A DNA stretch of 64,000 nucleotides, taken from NCBI RefSeq assembly GCF_900111155.1, contig NZ_FOGG01000013.1:1-64000 (forward strand). Direction: 5' to 3'. Positions within the stretch are counted from its first letter, which is position 1; every line of letters starts with the position of its first letter. Source of the stretch: Pedobacter rhizosphaerae. GTDB lineage: Bacteria > Bacteroidota > Bacteroidia > Sphingobacteriales > Sphingobacteriaceae. Below are positions 36,802 to 46,800 of the stretch, piece after piece. The translations under genes and the position numbers were made by a program. The notes beneath the pieces were generated by a model, which was given only the letters and a program-made list of their open reading frames with translations, was not told the DNA's origin and searched no databases.

Positions 36802-37794
36802 ATGAAAAATTTTATTTTATTTTCCCTTATCCTGTTTACGCTCAGTTCAACTGCCCAAACCCTACGAAAAAGGACTACGCTTTTAATGGGCGGAAGATTT
36901 GACATCAGCCTTGTGGCGAAGGATTCACTTCGTGCAGAACAGAACATTGATAGCGTGATTGCAGAAATTTCGAGAATAGAACGCCTGATTTCTGATTGGA
37001 AAGCAGATTCGCAGGTTTCGGAAGTGAACCGCAATGCAGGCATTAGGCCTGTAAAGGTAGATGCGGAGGTATTTGCTTTAACAGAAAGGGCTATTGCCTT
37101 ATCAAAAGCTACAAAAGGAGCATTTGACATCAGCTTTGCCGCCATGGATAAAATCTGGAAGTTTGATGGCTCCATGACTAAAATGCCTTCAGCAGAAGCC
37201 ATTAAAAGATCCGTGCAAAAGGTAGGGTATCAGAACATTATCCTTAACAAGGGCAATTCTACGATTTTTTTAAAACTCAAAGGCATGAAAATTGGGTTCG
37301 GTGCATTGGGCGAGGGCTATGCTGCTGATAAATGCAGGGCAATGATGCTGGCCAGGGGCGTAAATGCCGGAATCGTAAATGCTTCGGGCGACATGAGTAC
37401 CTGGGGCAAACAACCTGATGGAACTGATTGGTCTATTGGAATTACCAACCCCATGAAAGAGGATACATTATTGGCAATAGTACCTTTAAAAAATGGAGCT
37501 GTAGTTACCTCTGGCAGTTACCGAAAGTTTGTAGAATTTAATGGCAAGAGATATGCTCATATTATTAATCCAGCTACAGGCTATCCTGCAACCGGATTAA
37601 TTAGCGTAACCATCTTTGGCCCAAGTGCCGAGGTAGCCAATGGTTTAAGTACTTCTATTATGGTTTTAGGTAAACAAGCGGGGCAATTGTTTATTCAGAA
37701 ATACCCGGCTTACAGCTATATTATGATTACCGATAAAGGCACCGTTATTTCATCGAAGGATCTACATTTAAATCTTCATTCAACAAACCGATAA
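36802..37794 (+). CDS. apbE: FAD:protein FMN transferase (ApbE)
   Basis: A 330-residue exported protein with a Sec signal (MKNFILFSLILFTLSSTAQ; no lipobox cysteine). ApbE motifs are present: RIERLISDWKADSQVSEVNR, FDISFAAMDKIWKF, IGFGALGEGYAADK, VNASGDMSTWG, VVTSGSYRKF and YAHIINPATGYPA. The enzyme transfers FMN from FAD to a Thr or Ser of exported target proteins. Its gene ends 5 bases from the convergent PepSY-reductase gene, and the DUF2271 protein of that neighbour operon has a candidate acceptor motif. Confidence 0.92.
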   Translation: MKNFILFSLILFTLSSTAQTLRKRTTLLMGGRFDISLVAKDSLRAEQNIDSVIAEISRIERLISDWKADSQVSEVNRNAGIRPVKVDAEVFALTERAIALSKATKGAFDISFAAMDKIWKFDGSMTKMPSAEAIKRSVQKVGYQNIILNKGNSTIFLKLKGMKIGFGALGEGYAADKCRAMMLARGVNAGIVNASGDMSTWGKQPDGTDWSIGITNPMKEDTLLAIVPLKNGAVVTSGSYRKFVEFNGKRYAHIINPATGYPATGLISVTIFGPSAEVANGLSTSIMVLGKQAGQLFIQKYPAYSYIMITDKGTVISSKDLHLNLHSTNR

Positions 37795-37799
37795 CCCTA

Positions 37800-39995
37800 T
37801 CAATAACAATCTGTTAGCACCTGATTTCTCGACTGGTAAAAAGAAATGGATTGTCCGGTTTTTTCCTGGCATATCGTTTCCAATATGGCCAATATGTCTT
37901 TTTGCATCGCCAATGACCCACAAAGCATCAGTACGGCTGCATTTTTCAAACTTTCAGCTATCCAATCTGCTTCTAGTTTAATCAGATCACTTACATACTG
38001 CTTCTCTCCTTCCCTTGAGAAAGCAATATGCTGCCTGGTTAACTTTTGGTCCTCTATTTTAGCGGCCAGGAAAGATTTAAATGGTTCGAAAGAAGCTGAT
38101 GCTCTAAAACCAGAAAACAAGTAACAAGGCACCTGCTTTTCATTTTCGTCAATCATCCCCAGGAAAGGAGCAATACCTGTTCCATTAGATATCATAATCA
38201 CTTTACTGGCCTGTTTTGGAAAATAAAAGTGTGGGTTTCGAATAATCTTGGCCTTTAAATCTTCCTTTGCCTTTAACTTATGGAGATAACCAGAGCCCAA
38301 TCCATCAGGATGAAGCCGAACACTCAATTGAATAGCTCCCGCTACTACACCAATAGAATAAAGTCTTTCTCTATGATCATTTGCAGGATAAATGGCCAGT
38401 AAATCACCAGATTTCACCTTTAACTTCCTTTTTGCATCCAGATTGATTTGAAAAGTAGCTGTTTCGGTACCAATTGCAGTATTTGAACGAACAACAAATT
38501 GCTGCAAAGACTTTGTTTTTAACCTCTTTTGTTTAGGAAAACCAGGAAGCTCTATACCACTTTGTTGCGACCAGGCCTCTGCCCAAAGTGAAATCTCCTG
38601 CAATGATTTATCATTTACCGTGTGGATATCAATTAATGGCGTAGACCAGTTTTGCCTCCCAAGTTCATTGTGTACATCAAAAGCAAATTTACAGAAATCG
38701 GCATAGGCTTTAGAACCGAAACCTAAAACACTATATTGTACGGGCTGCAACTGGGGCTTTTCTAACACTAACTGCAAAAACTTACCTGCATTTGCGGGCG
38801 GATCACCCAATCCATAAGTTGAGGTAAAGATGATCAGCTGGCTGGCGTTCGGATAAACTGTATATTGATTTAAGGTAGTGATATAAGATTTTTTACCGGC
38901 TTTAATGAGCAGTTGATGAACATGGCTGGCATAACCATAGCTGCTCCCATTTTCAGAGCCTACCAAAATAATAAACTGACTTTCAGCTGCAGAAAACTTA
39001 TTTCGGGTTCTTTTAGATAATCGCTTTAAAGTAATGGCAAAGCCCGAATAAATGAAGAATAAAATTCCGATACAAGAAATGGCTAAAACCAAAGCCCAGA
39101 TCAAATTTGCCCTCCCGGTATGGAGGTCTAAACTCAGATTGGTAGCCAGCAAGGCAAAAGGATATTTACTTTCTGCAAGCAATACGCCGGTAACCTGATT
39201 AACGGCTATTTCCCGATCTTTAAGCGTTAAAATATAATAATCTTCAATATCGGTAGAGAACGGGAATTCGATCTTTTCCACATCAGATAAACTGATCTGC
39301 TGAAAAACTTCGAAATCCTTTATTTTTTTCTGAGGGCCAGATTTAATTTCATCTATATTAACCTCTACACCTTTCTTAGCCGTTTTCAATACCCCTAAGG
39401 TATTTAATGATAAATAGGTGCCCGAAATAGCTATAATAAGAATAGGAATAAGCAATATACGACCCAGAACCACATGGTAATATTGAGAAAAATCATCTTT
39501 ATGGATTTTGGCAAATAAACGCCTTAAACCTCTTTGCCGCTGTATGGTTAATAAAATACCACTAATGGCAATCAGGATCAGTAAAAAAGCAGTAAGACCA
39601 ATTACAATCCGCCCGGCTGAATGTAAAAAAAGAGATCGGTGAAGTGTGGTTACCCATTGAAAGAATTCATTTTTCTGCTCGATCTGGCCTAATACTTTAC
39701 CTGTTTCAGGACTAATATACGCTTTAACATCCCCGCCTGCCGTATCAATAGCCTGAATCTCTACAAATCGCTTGTGGCTTACAGAGATACTGGTTACTTC
39801 ATCATATTTAGCTTGTAGCGTAGGAATCAACTGAGCAACAGTGATTTCATCAAGGTTACCCTGCCCGTAGCTTTTGTTTTTTTGACTTATCGGCTCTGCC
39901 GACAAAATAATGCCTGTAACTGCGGCTAATAATAAAAAAAGAAAAGAAGATACAGCCAAAGTGAGGTGGCTGTATCTCCAAATAGATTTAATCAT
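37800..39995 (-). CDS. PepSY-TM / diflavin reductase fusion
   Basis: A 731-residue membrane protein. The N-terminal 330 residues are a PepSY-associated TM module: helices at about 10-31, 135-157, 175-197 and 300-322, with PepSY-like periplasmic segments (KAYISPETGKVLGQIEQ). The rest is cytosolic and CPR-like: a flavodoxin domain (about 340-475, SENGSSYGYASHV, TSTYGLGDPPANAGK), a FAD-binding domain (ERLYSIG) and an NAD(P)-binding domain (MISNGTGIAPFLGM, MLCGSLAMQKDI), ending in an aromatic residue. It should pass electrons from NAD(P)H across the membrane. It is third in the ankyrin-DUF2271 operon. Confidence 0.88.
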   Translation of the reverse strand: MIKSIWRYSHLTLAVSSFLFLLLAAVTGIILSAEPISQKNKSYGQGNLDEITVAQLIPTLQAKYDEVTSISVSHKRFVEIQAIDTAGGDVKAYISPETGKVLGQIEQKNEFFQWVTTLHRSLFLHSAGRIVIGLTAFLLILIAISGILLTIQRQRGLRRLFAKIHKDDFSQYYHVVLGRILLIPILIIAISGTYLSLNTLGVLKTAKKGVEVNIDEIKSGPQKKIKDFEVFQQISLSDVEKIEFPFSTDIEDYYILTLKDREIAVNQVTGVLLAESKYPFALLATNLSLDLHTGRANLIWALVLAISCIGILFFIYSGFAITLKRLSKRTRNKFSAAESQFIILVGSENGSSYGYASHVHQLLIKAGKKSYITTLNQYTVYPNASQLIIFTSTYGLGDPPANAGKFLQLVLEKPQLQPVQYSVLGFGSKAYADFCKFAFDVHNELGRQNWSTPLIDIHTVNDKSLQEISLWAEAWSQQSGIELPGFPKQKRLKTKSLQQFVVRSNTAIGTETATFQINLDAKRKLKVKSGDLLAIYPANDHRERLYSIGVVAGAIQLSVRLHPDGLGSGYLHKLKAKEDLKAKIIRNPHFYFPKQASKVIMISNGTGIAPFLGMIDENEKQVPCYLFSGFRASASFEPFKSFLAAKIEDQKLTRQHIAFSREGEKQYVSDLIKLEADWIAESLKNAAVLMLCGSLAMQKDILAILETICQEKTGQSISFYQSRNQVLTDCY

Positions 39996-40007
39996 ATTGC
40001 CCTGATA

Positions 40008-40496
40008 TTAGTTAGGGCTAAAACGTACATATCTGATAAAACCTGTGCCATCATTCTTTGCAGAAAGTGTTGCAGTAGTTAAAGGTACTTCCAGATCTTT
40101 TACATGGTATTCTTTATCCTCTACGGCACTTTCAAAGCGTAATTTATAGCCGGCATTGATTTTAGATTTTTCAATCTCAATTACCGAAACGCCCCGATCA
40201 CCCCCGGTTAGTGAAGCACCCGTAATGGCACTGATATTAGCGGGCTTCTTCGCATTGTATTTATGCCATTCTTTTAAGCTATTGTACCATTTTTTATCAG
40301 CGCCTAACACATAAAGTGTTTTATTGTATTGTCCTTTAGCATCAATTAACGAAATCACAATGTATGCACCTTCGCCCATATAATTGGTCATTTGTATCAT
40401 ACATTTGTATTTAGCGGTTTCCTGAGCTTGAGCATCAGCAGGTTTAAAAAATGCCAATACAATCAGCATTAATGTTATTTTAAAGATATTGTTCAT
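40008..40496 (-). CDS. DUF2271 periplasmic protein with candidate FMN-attachment motif
   Basis: A 162-residue protein with a Sec signal (cleaved after about ADAQAQ). The mature domain has YKCMIQMTNYMGEGAYIVIS, LYVLGADKKWYNSLKEWHKY and a C-terminal TGFIRYVRF, the DUF2271 pattern. ISAITGASLTGG contains TGAS (residues 92-95), close to the ApbE target consensus DxxS/TGAT/S; Ser95 would be the acceptor, though the Asp at -3 of the consensus is Ser here. It lies between the ankyrin gene (1-base gap) and the reductase gene (12 bases). Confidence 0.8.
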   Translation of the reverse strand: MNNIFKITLMLIVLAFFKPADAQAQETAKYKCMIQMTNYMGEGAYIVISLIDAKGQYNKTLYVLGADKKWYNSLKEWHKYNAKKPANISAITGASLTGGDRGVSVIEIEKSKINAGYKLRFESAVEDKEYHVKDLEVPLTTATLSAKNDGTGFIRYVRFSPN

Positions 40497-40497
40497 A

Positions 40498-42009
40498 TTA
40501 TTTTAAGAAGCTAAGGGATACATTTTCTTTTTTCAACGTTTCATTTTCACTGGCTAAATCAAAAGCACTTTCATCAAAACCGGTTTTAATGTCCTTTTTT
40601 GCCCCGATTGACAACAGATACTTCATAATGGCATCATCCTTAGCTACCATGGCTGCCTTATGCAAAGCGGTAATTCCTTCTTTATTTTTAGCATTTACAT
40701 CAATTTGCAAAGGCTGAAGGTCTTTAATTAAACTAAGCTCTCCCTTAGTTACAGCTAAGTGGTACAATGTATTTCCATTGGGTTGAGGAGCCGATAAATT
40801 AAGTCCTTTTGCCTTTAATAAATTCCATTTATTTCCAAACTCTACCGCTTTAGAAGGGGCATTTTGATTGAAACCACCACGACCACCTTCTCCACCACCA
40901 AACGACTGGATTAAGTAATAGCCTATGTTATTTCCATCGCGATCTACACTATTCACATCTGCTCCTTTAGCAATTAAGTAATTCACTACCGCAGAAGAAT
41001 TGCTATTTACCGCCATAGCTAAGGGGGTTAGTCCTTTTCCATTTACCTGATTGATATTTTTAACTTTAGGTAATAATAAAGCCAATAATGCGGTGTCTCT
41101 GTTTGTTGCAGCTGCATTCATGAAAGGCGTATTCCCATCATTATCAGCTTGATTAACATCTACACCCGAAGCAAGAAAATGAGTGATAATTTCGTTTTGA
41201 TTGGGTCTGCGTACTAAAGCATGCAGTACGTTTCTACCCTCTTTATTAACAGCTTTAGGGTCAACCTTTAAGCCTTCTAAATAAGTAAATACCTCTACTG
41301 GCGCACTTCCTCTGCGACCACCTTCACTAGCCGAAATCAAGGCATTTTTATCTACGGAAACCCCTTTTTGAAGTAATGCTTTTAGCACATCAATATTTCC
41401 TGCCCTTGCCGCATAGCCAAAAGCATTTGTACCTGTTGCATCGGTACTTTTCAGGTCAAGCCCTTTAGAAATAAAATAATCAGTTAGCTTAAGCTCCTTA
41501 TCATTTCCAATAGCAAGTAGTAAGGCATTTGCCCCATTTCCATTTAAATCTGTTTTTAAATTGGCACCTTTAGCCAAAAACAAGTCATAAATTTTAGTGT
41601 TGGGTTGTCCCGCAGAGGCTGCAAAAATTAGCGGGCTTGTGCCATGGCTATCTTTTAAAGAGATATTTGAACCTTTAGAGATTAAGTAACCAACAATTTC
41701 TTCGTTGCCTCTACTTGCAGCCCAGTGCAGATAAATCCTGCCATCGTGAGTAGGTTTTGTAACCACATTCCCCGGTTGGGCCAATAAAAATTTAATGGTT
41801 TCGTTTGGTGCTTCGGCATTAATGGCCATTACCACGGGGTCGAAACTCATACCATTTAGCTGAGCCGGATTGGCTCCCTTTTCAATTTCAGCTTTCACTG
41901 CATTTACATCTGCCTTTCCTTGCCAAAATGACTGATCTAACAGCGTATTTTTTTGGGCCTGGGCCGAAACGGACCACAGTACAGTAAGGGCCAATAATAG
42001 TTTTTTCAT
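40498..42009 (-). CDS. Secreted ankyrin-repeat protein
   Basis: A 503-residue protein with a Sec signal (MKKLLLALTVLWSVSAQAQK). About 11-12 ankyrin repeats fill the mature part (GRIYLHWAASRGNEEIVGYL, GTSPLIFAASAGQPNTKIYD, GLTPLAMAVNSNSSAVVNYL, GITALHKAAMVAKDDAIMKY), with a Gly-rich insertion GGGEGGRGGFN near residue 365. It is a periplasmic binding scaffold of unknown partner. It is the first gene of the operon with DUF2271 and the PepSY reductase, which suggests it holds a component of that redox system. Confidence 0.88.
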   Translation of the reverse strand: MKKLLLALTVLWSVSAQAQKNTLLDQSFWQGKADVNAVKAEIEKGANPAQLNGMSFDPVVMAINAEAPNETIKFLLAQPGNVVTKPTHDGRIYLHWAASRGNEEIVGYLISKGSNISLKDSHGTSPLIFAASAGQPNTKIYDLFLAKGANLKTDLNGNGANALLLAIGNDKELKLTDYFISKGLDLKSTDATGTNAFGYAARAGNIDVLKALLQKGVSVDKNALISASEGGRRGSAPVEVFTYLEGLKVDPKAVNKEGRNVLHALVRRPNQNEIITHFLASGVDVNQADNDGNTPFMNAAATNRDTALLALLLPKVKNINQVNGKGLTPLAMAVNSNSSAVVNYLIAKGADVNSVDRDGNNIGYYLIQSFGGGEGGRGGFNQNAPSKAVEFGNKWNLLKAKGLNLSAPQPNGNTLYHLAVTKGELSLIKDLQPLQIDVNAKNKEGITALHKAAMVAKDDAIMKYLLSIGAKKDIKTGFDESAFDLASENETLKKENVSLSFLK

Positions 42010-42389
42010 TTATGGGTTATTGTGATAAGAGGTTTTATAAAAATCTGCGCTAAAATTAACAAGATTTAGTCTAAATAAGGAATTAAAATTGCTTATTTTT
42101 ATTGTTACGGATGTATTAGAATTAGATTAGGGCCAAAATAGCTATCGGTTTAGACTACTTCATTCGATAATCGCTTCCCGGAGAATGGTATTTTAGACCC
42201 CTAAATATTTTCTAAACTTTAACCAAACGGTAGATTAGCTGAACTCAAAAGCCGAAAAAGCCATGAGATTGAAGGGCAATTTTAAAAGAGAACATTCATG
42301 AACTTTCATTCAGGCCGCTATACATTACCAGTGATGAATTGAAAAACTTTATAAAATAGTATTAGAACGCATTCCATAAATAGGAGCAT
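42010..42389. other. Intergenic region between the ankyrin and RND-3 operons
   Basis: No reading frame of note. It contains a candidate Fur-like site at 42056-42078, 47 bases upstream of the ankyrin start, and ends with the terminator of the RND-3 operon. Confidence 0.4.
42056..42078 (-). promoter_or_regulatory. Fur-like box candidate upstream of the ankyrin gene
   Basis: On the minus strand the site starts TTATTTAGACTAAATC, with an inner palindrome ATTTAG-n-CTAAAT. The left half resembles iron-box half-sites I recall from Bacteroidota; the right half is degenerate. If real, it would tie the redox cassette to iron supply. This is inference from similarity only. Confidence 0.3.
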
Positions 42390-42422
42390 AAAAAAGGGAT
42401 GGCGAATTGAATCGACATCCCC
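42390..42422 (-). terminator. Intrinsic terminator of RND operon 3
   Basis: Read on the minus strand: GGGATG (complement of 42416-42421), a 14-base loop, CATCCC (42396-42401), then six T (42390-42395). It lies 22 bases after the stop codon of the outer membrane factor gene. Confidence 0.7.
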
Positions 42423-42443
42423 TGAACCAACCTAACCAAAAAA

Positions 42444-43877
42444 TTAGTTCCAGCCACCACCCAAAGCATGGTAGATATTAACCACTGCATTAAGCTGCTG
42501 TTTTTTAGTTTCTATCAACTCTAATTTAGATTGTAAAGCATCACGCTGGGTCATCAGCACTTCAAAGTAATCGGCCCTGGCAGATTTAAACAAATCATTG
42601 GAAATATCAATTGACTCGGTTAAAGCTTTCACCTGTTTAGCTTTAAGATCATAACTTTTCTGCAGGTTACCAATACTGGAAAGTTGATTGGCTACTTCTA
42701 TATAGCCATTCAAAATGCTCTTTTCATATTCGTAAACAGCCTGTAATTGTTTGGCATTGGCCGAGATGTATTCTGCTTTAATGGCATTTTTATTAATCAG
42801 CGGTCCAGCCAAATCCCCTGCTAAAGAGTACAATAAAGATTCTGGAGTACGAAGCAAATAGCTCGGATTAAATGCCTGATAACCTATTCCTGCAGAGATG
42901 CCCAATGATGGATAAAATTGAGCCTTCGCCACTTTCACATCCAACTTGGCAGCGGCCAGCTCAAATTCAGCTTGTTTAATATCCGGGCGATTAGCCAATA
43001 GTTGCGAAGGAATCCCTTCCTGTATTGTTGGAGGAACAAGATCGGTGAAACTGCCTTTATCTCTTACAATTGCCTGCGGATACCGGCCTAATAAAAAGTT
43101 AATCTTATTCTCCGACTCAGTTATTTTCTGTTCAATATCGAACTCCAGGCTCTTAGAACTTAAAACCTCTGCCTGAAATTTACGAACAGCTAACTCAGTA
43201 ACCCGTGTAGCCTCTTTCTGAATCTTCATTAACTCAAGGGCATTGCTCTGTAAGGCAATATTCTTTTTTACAATATCCAGCTGGTTATCCAGCGCCAGCA
43301 ATTCATAATAAGAATTAGCCACTTCGGCAACCAAATTGGTCACTACAAAGTTTTTACCTTCAACAGTAGAAAGATAATGGCTTACTGCAGCTTTTTTTGC
43401 ATTGCGGAGTTTATGCCAGATATCGGCCTCCCAATTCGCCTGTAACCCAAAAGCATAATCCGGTAGCGGATCTGGCACTTCTCTGCCTGGTTCAATATCG
43501 GTAGAGGCATCACCGGCACCCTGACTGGTATAGCGCCCTACTTTCTCTATCCCCGCTCCTACACGGTAGTTTACGCTCGGCAACAGTTCGCCTTTTTTAG
43601 CCCTGATCTCACTTTTTGCAATTTCTATATCCTGTAAAGTAATATTAAGCTCCTGGTTATTTTTCAGTGCAGTATCAATCAGATCAATCAAATGTGGATC
43701 GGTAAAGAACTTGCGCCATTGAATACTGGCACTGTTCAAGCTGTCCTGTGAATGACTAAAACTCGCAGGTACATTTTTATTTTCATTCCGTTGTGCAACC
43801 TCCGGCAGTTTACAAGCCGTATATGCAGCGCATATTAAAACCAGGCCAACGCTTTTATAGATGCTATTTTTAAACAT
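42444..43877 (-). CDS. NodT/OprM-like outer membrane efflux lipoprotein (RND operon 3)
   Basis: A 477-residue outer membrane factor with a lipobox (YTAC, Cys22). The two structural repeats are visible: WRKFFTDPHLIDLIDTALKN, NLVAEVANSYYELLALDNQL, and LLANRPDIKQAEFELAAAKL, FYPSLGISAGIGYQ. The phrase RPDIKQAE is typical of NodT-type lipoproteins. It overlaps the permease gene stop by 8 bases, so it is translationally coupled as the last gene of the operon. Confidence 0.9.
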   Translation of the reverse strand: MFKNSIYKSVGLVLICAAYTACKLPEVAQRNENKNVPASFSHSQDSLNSASIQWRKFFTDPHLIDLIDTALKNNQELNITLQDIEIAKSEIRAKKGELLPSVNYRVGAGIEKVGRYTSQGAGDASTDIEPGREVPDPLPDYAFGLQANWEADIWHKLRNAKKAAVSHYLSTVEGKNFVVTNLVAEVANSYYELLALDNQLDIVKKNIALQSNALELMKIQKEATRVTELAVRKFQAEVLSSKSLEFDIEQKITESENKINFLLGRYPQAIVRDKGSFTDLVPPTIQEGIPSQLLANRPDIKQAEFELAAAKLDVKVAKAQFYPSLGISAGIGYQAFNPSYLLRTPESLLYSLAGDLAGPLINKNAIKAEYISANAKQLQAVYEYEKSILNGYIEVANQLSSIGNLQKSYDLKAKQVKALTESIDISNDLFKSARADYFEVLMTQRDALQSKLELIETKKQQLNAVVNIYHALGGGWN

Positions 43878-46800
43878 TGTGTTCTATTTCTTCAGTTAAT
43901 GGATGCTCTTCTTCAATCTTAATCAGTTTGTGCTTTTCGGCAATTCTACCGAAGATGTAGTATAACCCAGGAATGATAACCACCCCGAATAAAGTACCAA
44001 AAAGCATCCCGCCCGCAGCGGCAGAACCAATAGTTCTGTTACCAATTTTACCCGGTCCTGTTGCAATCATTAATGGAATTAAACCTGCAATAAAGGCAAA
44101 AGAGGTCATTAAAATTGGACGAAAACGCACTGAAGCACCTTCCAATGCCGATTTAAGCACTGAAATTCCCTGACTATGGCGCTGCACGGCAAATTCTACA
44201 ATTAATACCGCATTTTTACCCAGCAAACCAATCAACATCACCATCGCTACCTGTGCATAAATGTTATTTTCTAAGCCCAGTAATTTTAAGAACAAAAAGG
44301 CCCCGAAAATACCTGCGGGTAAAGAAAGGATAACTGCCAAAGGCAAAATAAAGCTCTCGTATTGTGCTGCAAGTACCAGATAAACGAATCCCAAACAAAT
44401 TAAGAAGATATAAATGGCTTCATTTCCTCTCGATACCTCATCCTTAGAAATACCCGCCCAGTCGATCCCAAATCCTCTTGGAAGGGTTTTCTTAGCCACT
44501 TCATTAATCGCCTTGATGGCTTCGCCAGAACTGTAACCTGGTGCAGATTGTCCGCTAATTTCGGATGCATTGTACATATTATGTCTGGTAATCTCTGATA
44601 GACCATATACTTTTTCCATGCGCATAAAGGCCGAAAATGGCACCATTTCATCGCGATCGTTCTTTACCGAAAGCTTCAATATATCTTGTGGTAATGCCCT
44701 GTATTGTGGCAAAGCCTGCACCATAACCTTATACTGGCGATCGTACTTGATGAAACTCGTTTCATAATTACTTCCTACAAAGGTGGAAAGCGTATTCATC
44801 GCATTATCAATGGTTACGCCCTTTTGTTGCGCAATGTCGTTATCTATACGCAACATATACTGAGGGAAACTGGCACTATAGAAGGTGAAAACAGAAGCCA
44901 GCTCTGGTCTTTTGTTCAACTCGCGAACAAAATCCTTACTTACTGTTTCCATCTTTTTATAATCGCCGCTACCCGCTTTATCCAGCAAACGCAATTCGAA
45001 ACCGCCTGCGGCACCGTATCCGGGTACTGCCGGTGGACCAAAAAACTCAATAGTTGCACCTGGTATGGATTTCGATTTCTCTTCCAGCTCTCTGATCACA
45101 TCCTGAGCTGAATTTTTACGCTCATGCCACTCCTTCAGGTTGATTAAACAAGTTCCGGAGTTGGCACCCGTTCCTTCCGTCAGGATCTCGTATCCTGCTA
45201 AAGAAGAAACTGATTTTACACCTTCAATATCTTCTGATATTTTTTGAAGTTTCTCTGCTACCTGATTGGTACGCTCTAAGGTAGATCCCGGAGGGGTTTG
45301 AATAATGGCATACACCATTCCCTGATCCTCATTGGGGATAAAACCCGAAGGTACACTGCCATTTAATAGGTAAACACCAAAACAAAATCCAGCTAATACC
45401 CCGAAAGTAAGTAACCTGCGGCTCACCACTTTATCTAACACCTTCATGTAACGACCAGTAAGCCGGCCAAACCAGTTATTAAAGCCATCTAAGAATTTAT
45501 CGATGATAGTTTTCTTTTTAGGCTTACCATGATGGTTTTTAAGCATAATGGCACACAGGGCTGGCGTAAGCGTAAGCGCTACAATACCCGAAAGGATAAT
45601 GGCTGTGGCCATAGTAATGGAAAACTGTCTGTAGAAAATCCCTACCGGCCCCGACATAAAAGTTACCGGGATAAATACCGAAGCCATTAAGAAAGTAATG
45701 GCGATAATAGCCCCGCTAATTTCCTTCATCGCTTCTTGTGTGGCCTTTAATGGAGATAGCTTGCTGTTATGCTCCATTTTGGCATGAACCGCCTCAATTA
45801 CCACAATCGCATCATCCACTACTACCCCAATGGCCAGCACCAATGCAAATAGTGTGATTAAGTTGAGCGTTATCCCGAAGAACTGCATAAATACAAAAGT
45901 TCCGATAAGCGATACGGGTACCGCAATGGCGGGAATTAGCGTTGATCGCCAATCGCCCAGGAATAAAAACACCACTAAACCTACTAAAATAAAGGCCTCC
46001 ACTAATGTGTGAACCACTTTTTCGATCGAAGCATCTAAGAATTTAGAAACATCATAACTGATTTCATAATCCAATCCTTTAGGGAAAGAATTTTCTTTAA
46101 TCTCAGCCATTTTCGCCTTTACATCCTTAATTACCTGACTGGCATTACTACCATAAGATTGCTTTAACACGATAGCCGCAGAAGAACGTCCGTTCAAATT
46201 CGAGTACAAATCGTACATCGAACTTCCAAATTCAATATCGGCAACATCCTTCAAACGCAACAACTCGCCATCTTTACTGGCTCTCAATACAATATTTTGA
46301 TACCCTTCCTTAGTGCTGTACCTGCCGGGATATTTTAACACATACTCAAAAGCTTGCGAACGTTTACCAGAACTTTCTCCTGTTTTACCTGGAGAGGCTT
46401 CTAAACTTTGCTCGTCAAGCGCTTTCATCACTTCATCGGCAGAGATTTTATAGGCCTGCATACGATCGGGCTTTAACCAAATACGCATGGCATACTCCCG
46501 GTTACCCAAAATATCTGCAAAACCTACTCCATCAATCCTTTTCAATTCTGAAAGTAAATTGATATCGGCATAATTGTACAGGAAATTTTCATTCATCTTC
46601 GGATCCTTGCTATACAAGTTAATGTACATCAGCATGTTGGATTCCTCACGACTGATTTTCACCCCTTCACGCACCACTAAAGGCGGGAGTTTGTTGGTCA
46701 CCGCAGCTACGCGGTTCTGTACGTTCAGGGAAGCCTGGTTGGGGTCGGTACCCAAATTAAATACCACCTGAATAGTGGCTTCACCATCATTACCTGCGTC

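Noticed and set aside
44704-45111. Plus-strand 135-residue frame antisense to the RND-3 permease
   Set aside because: The permease reading is unambiguous over this stretch; the antisense frame has no domain.
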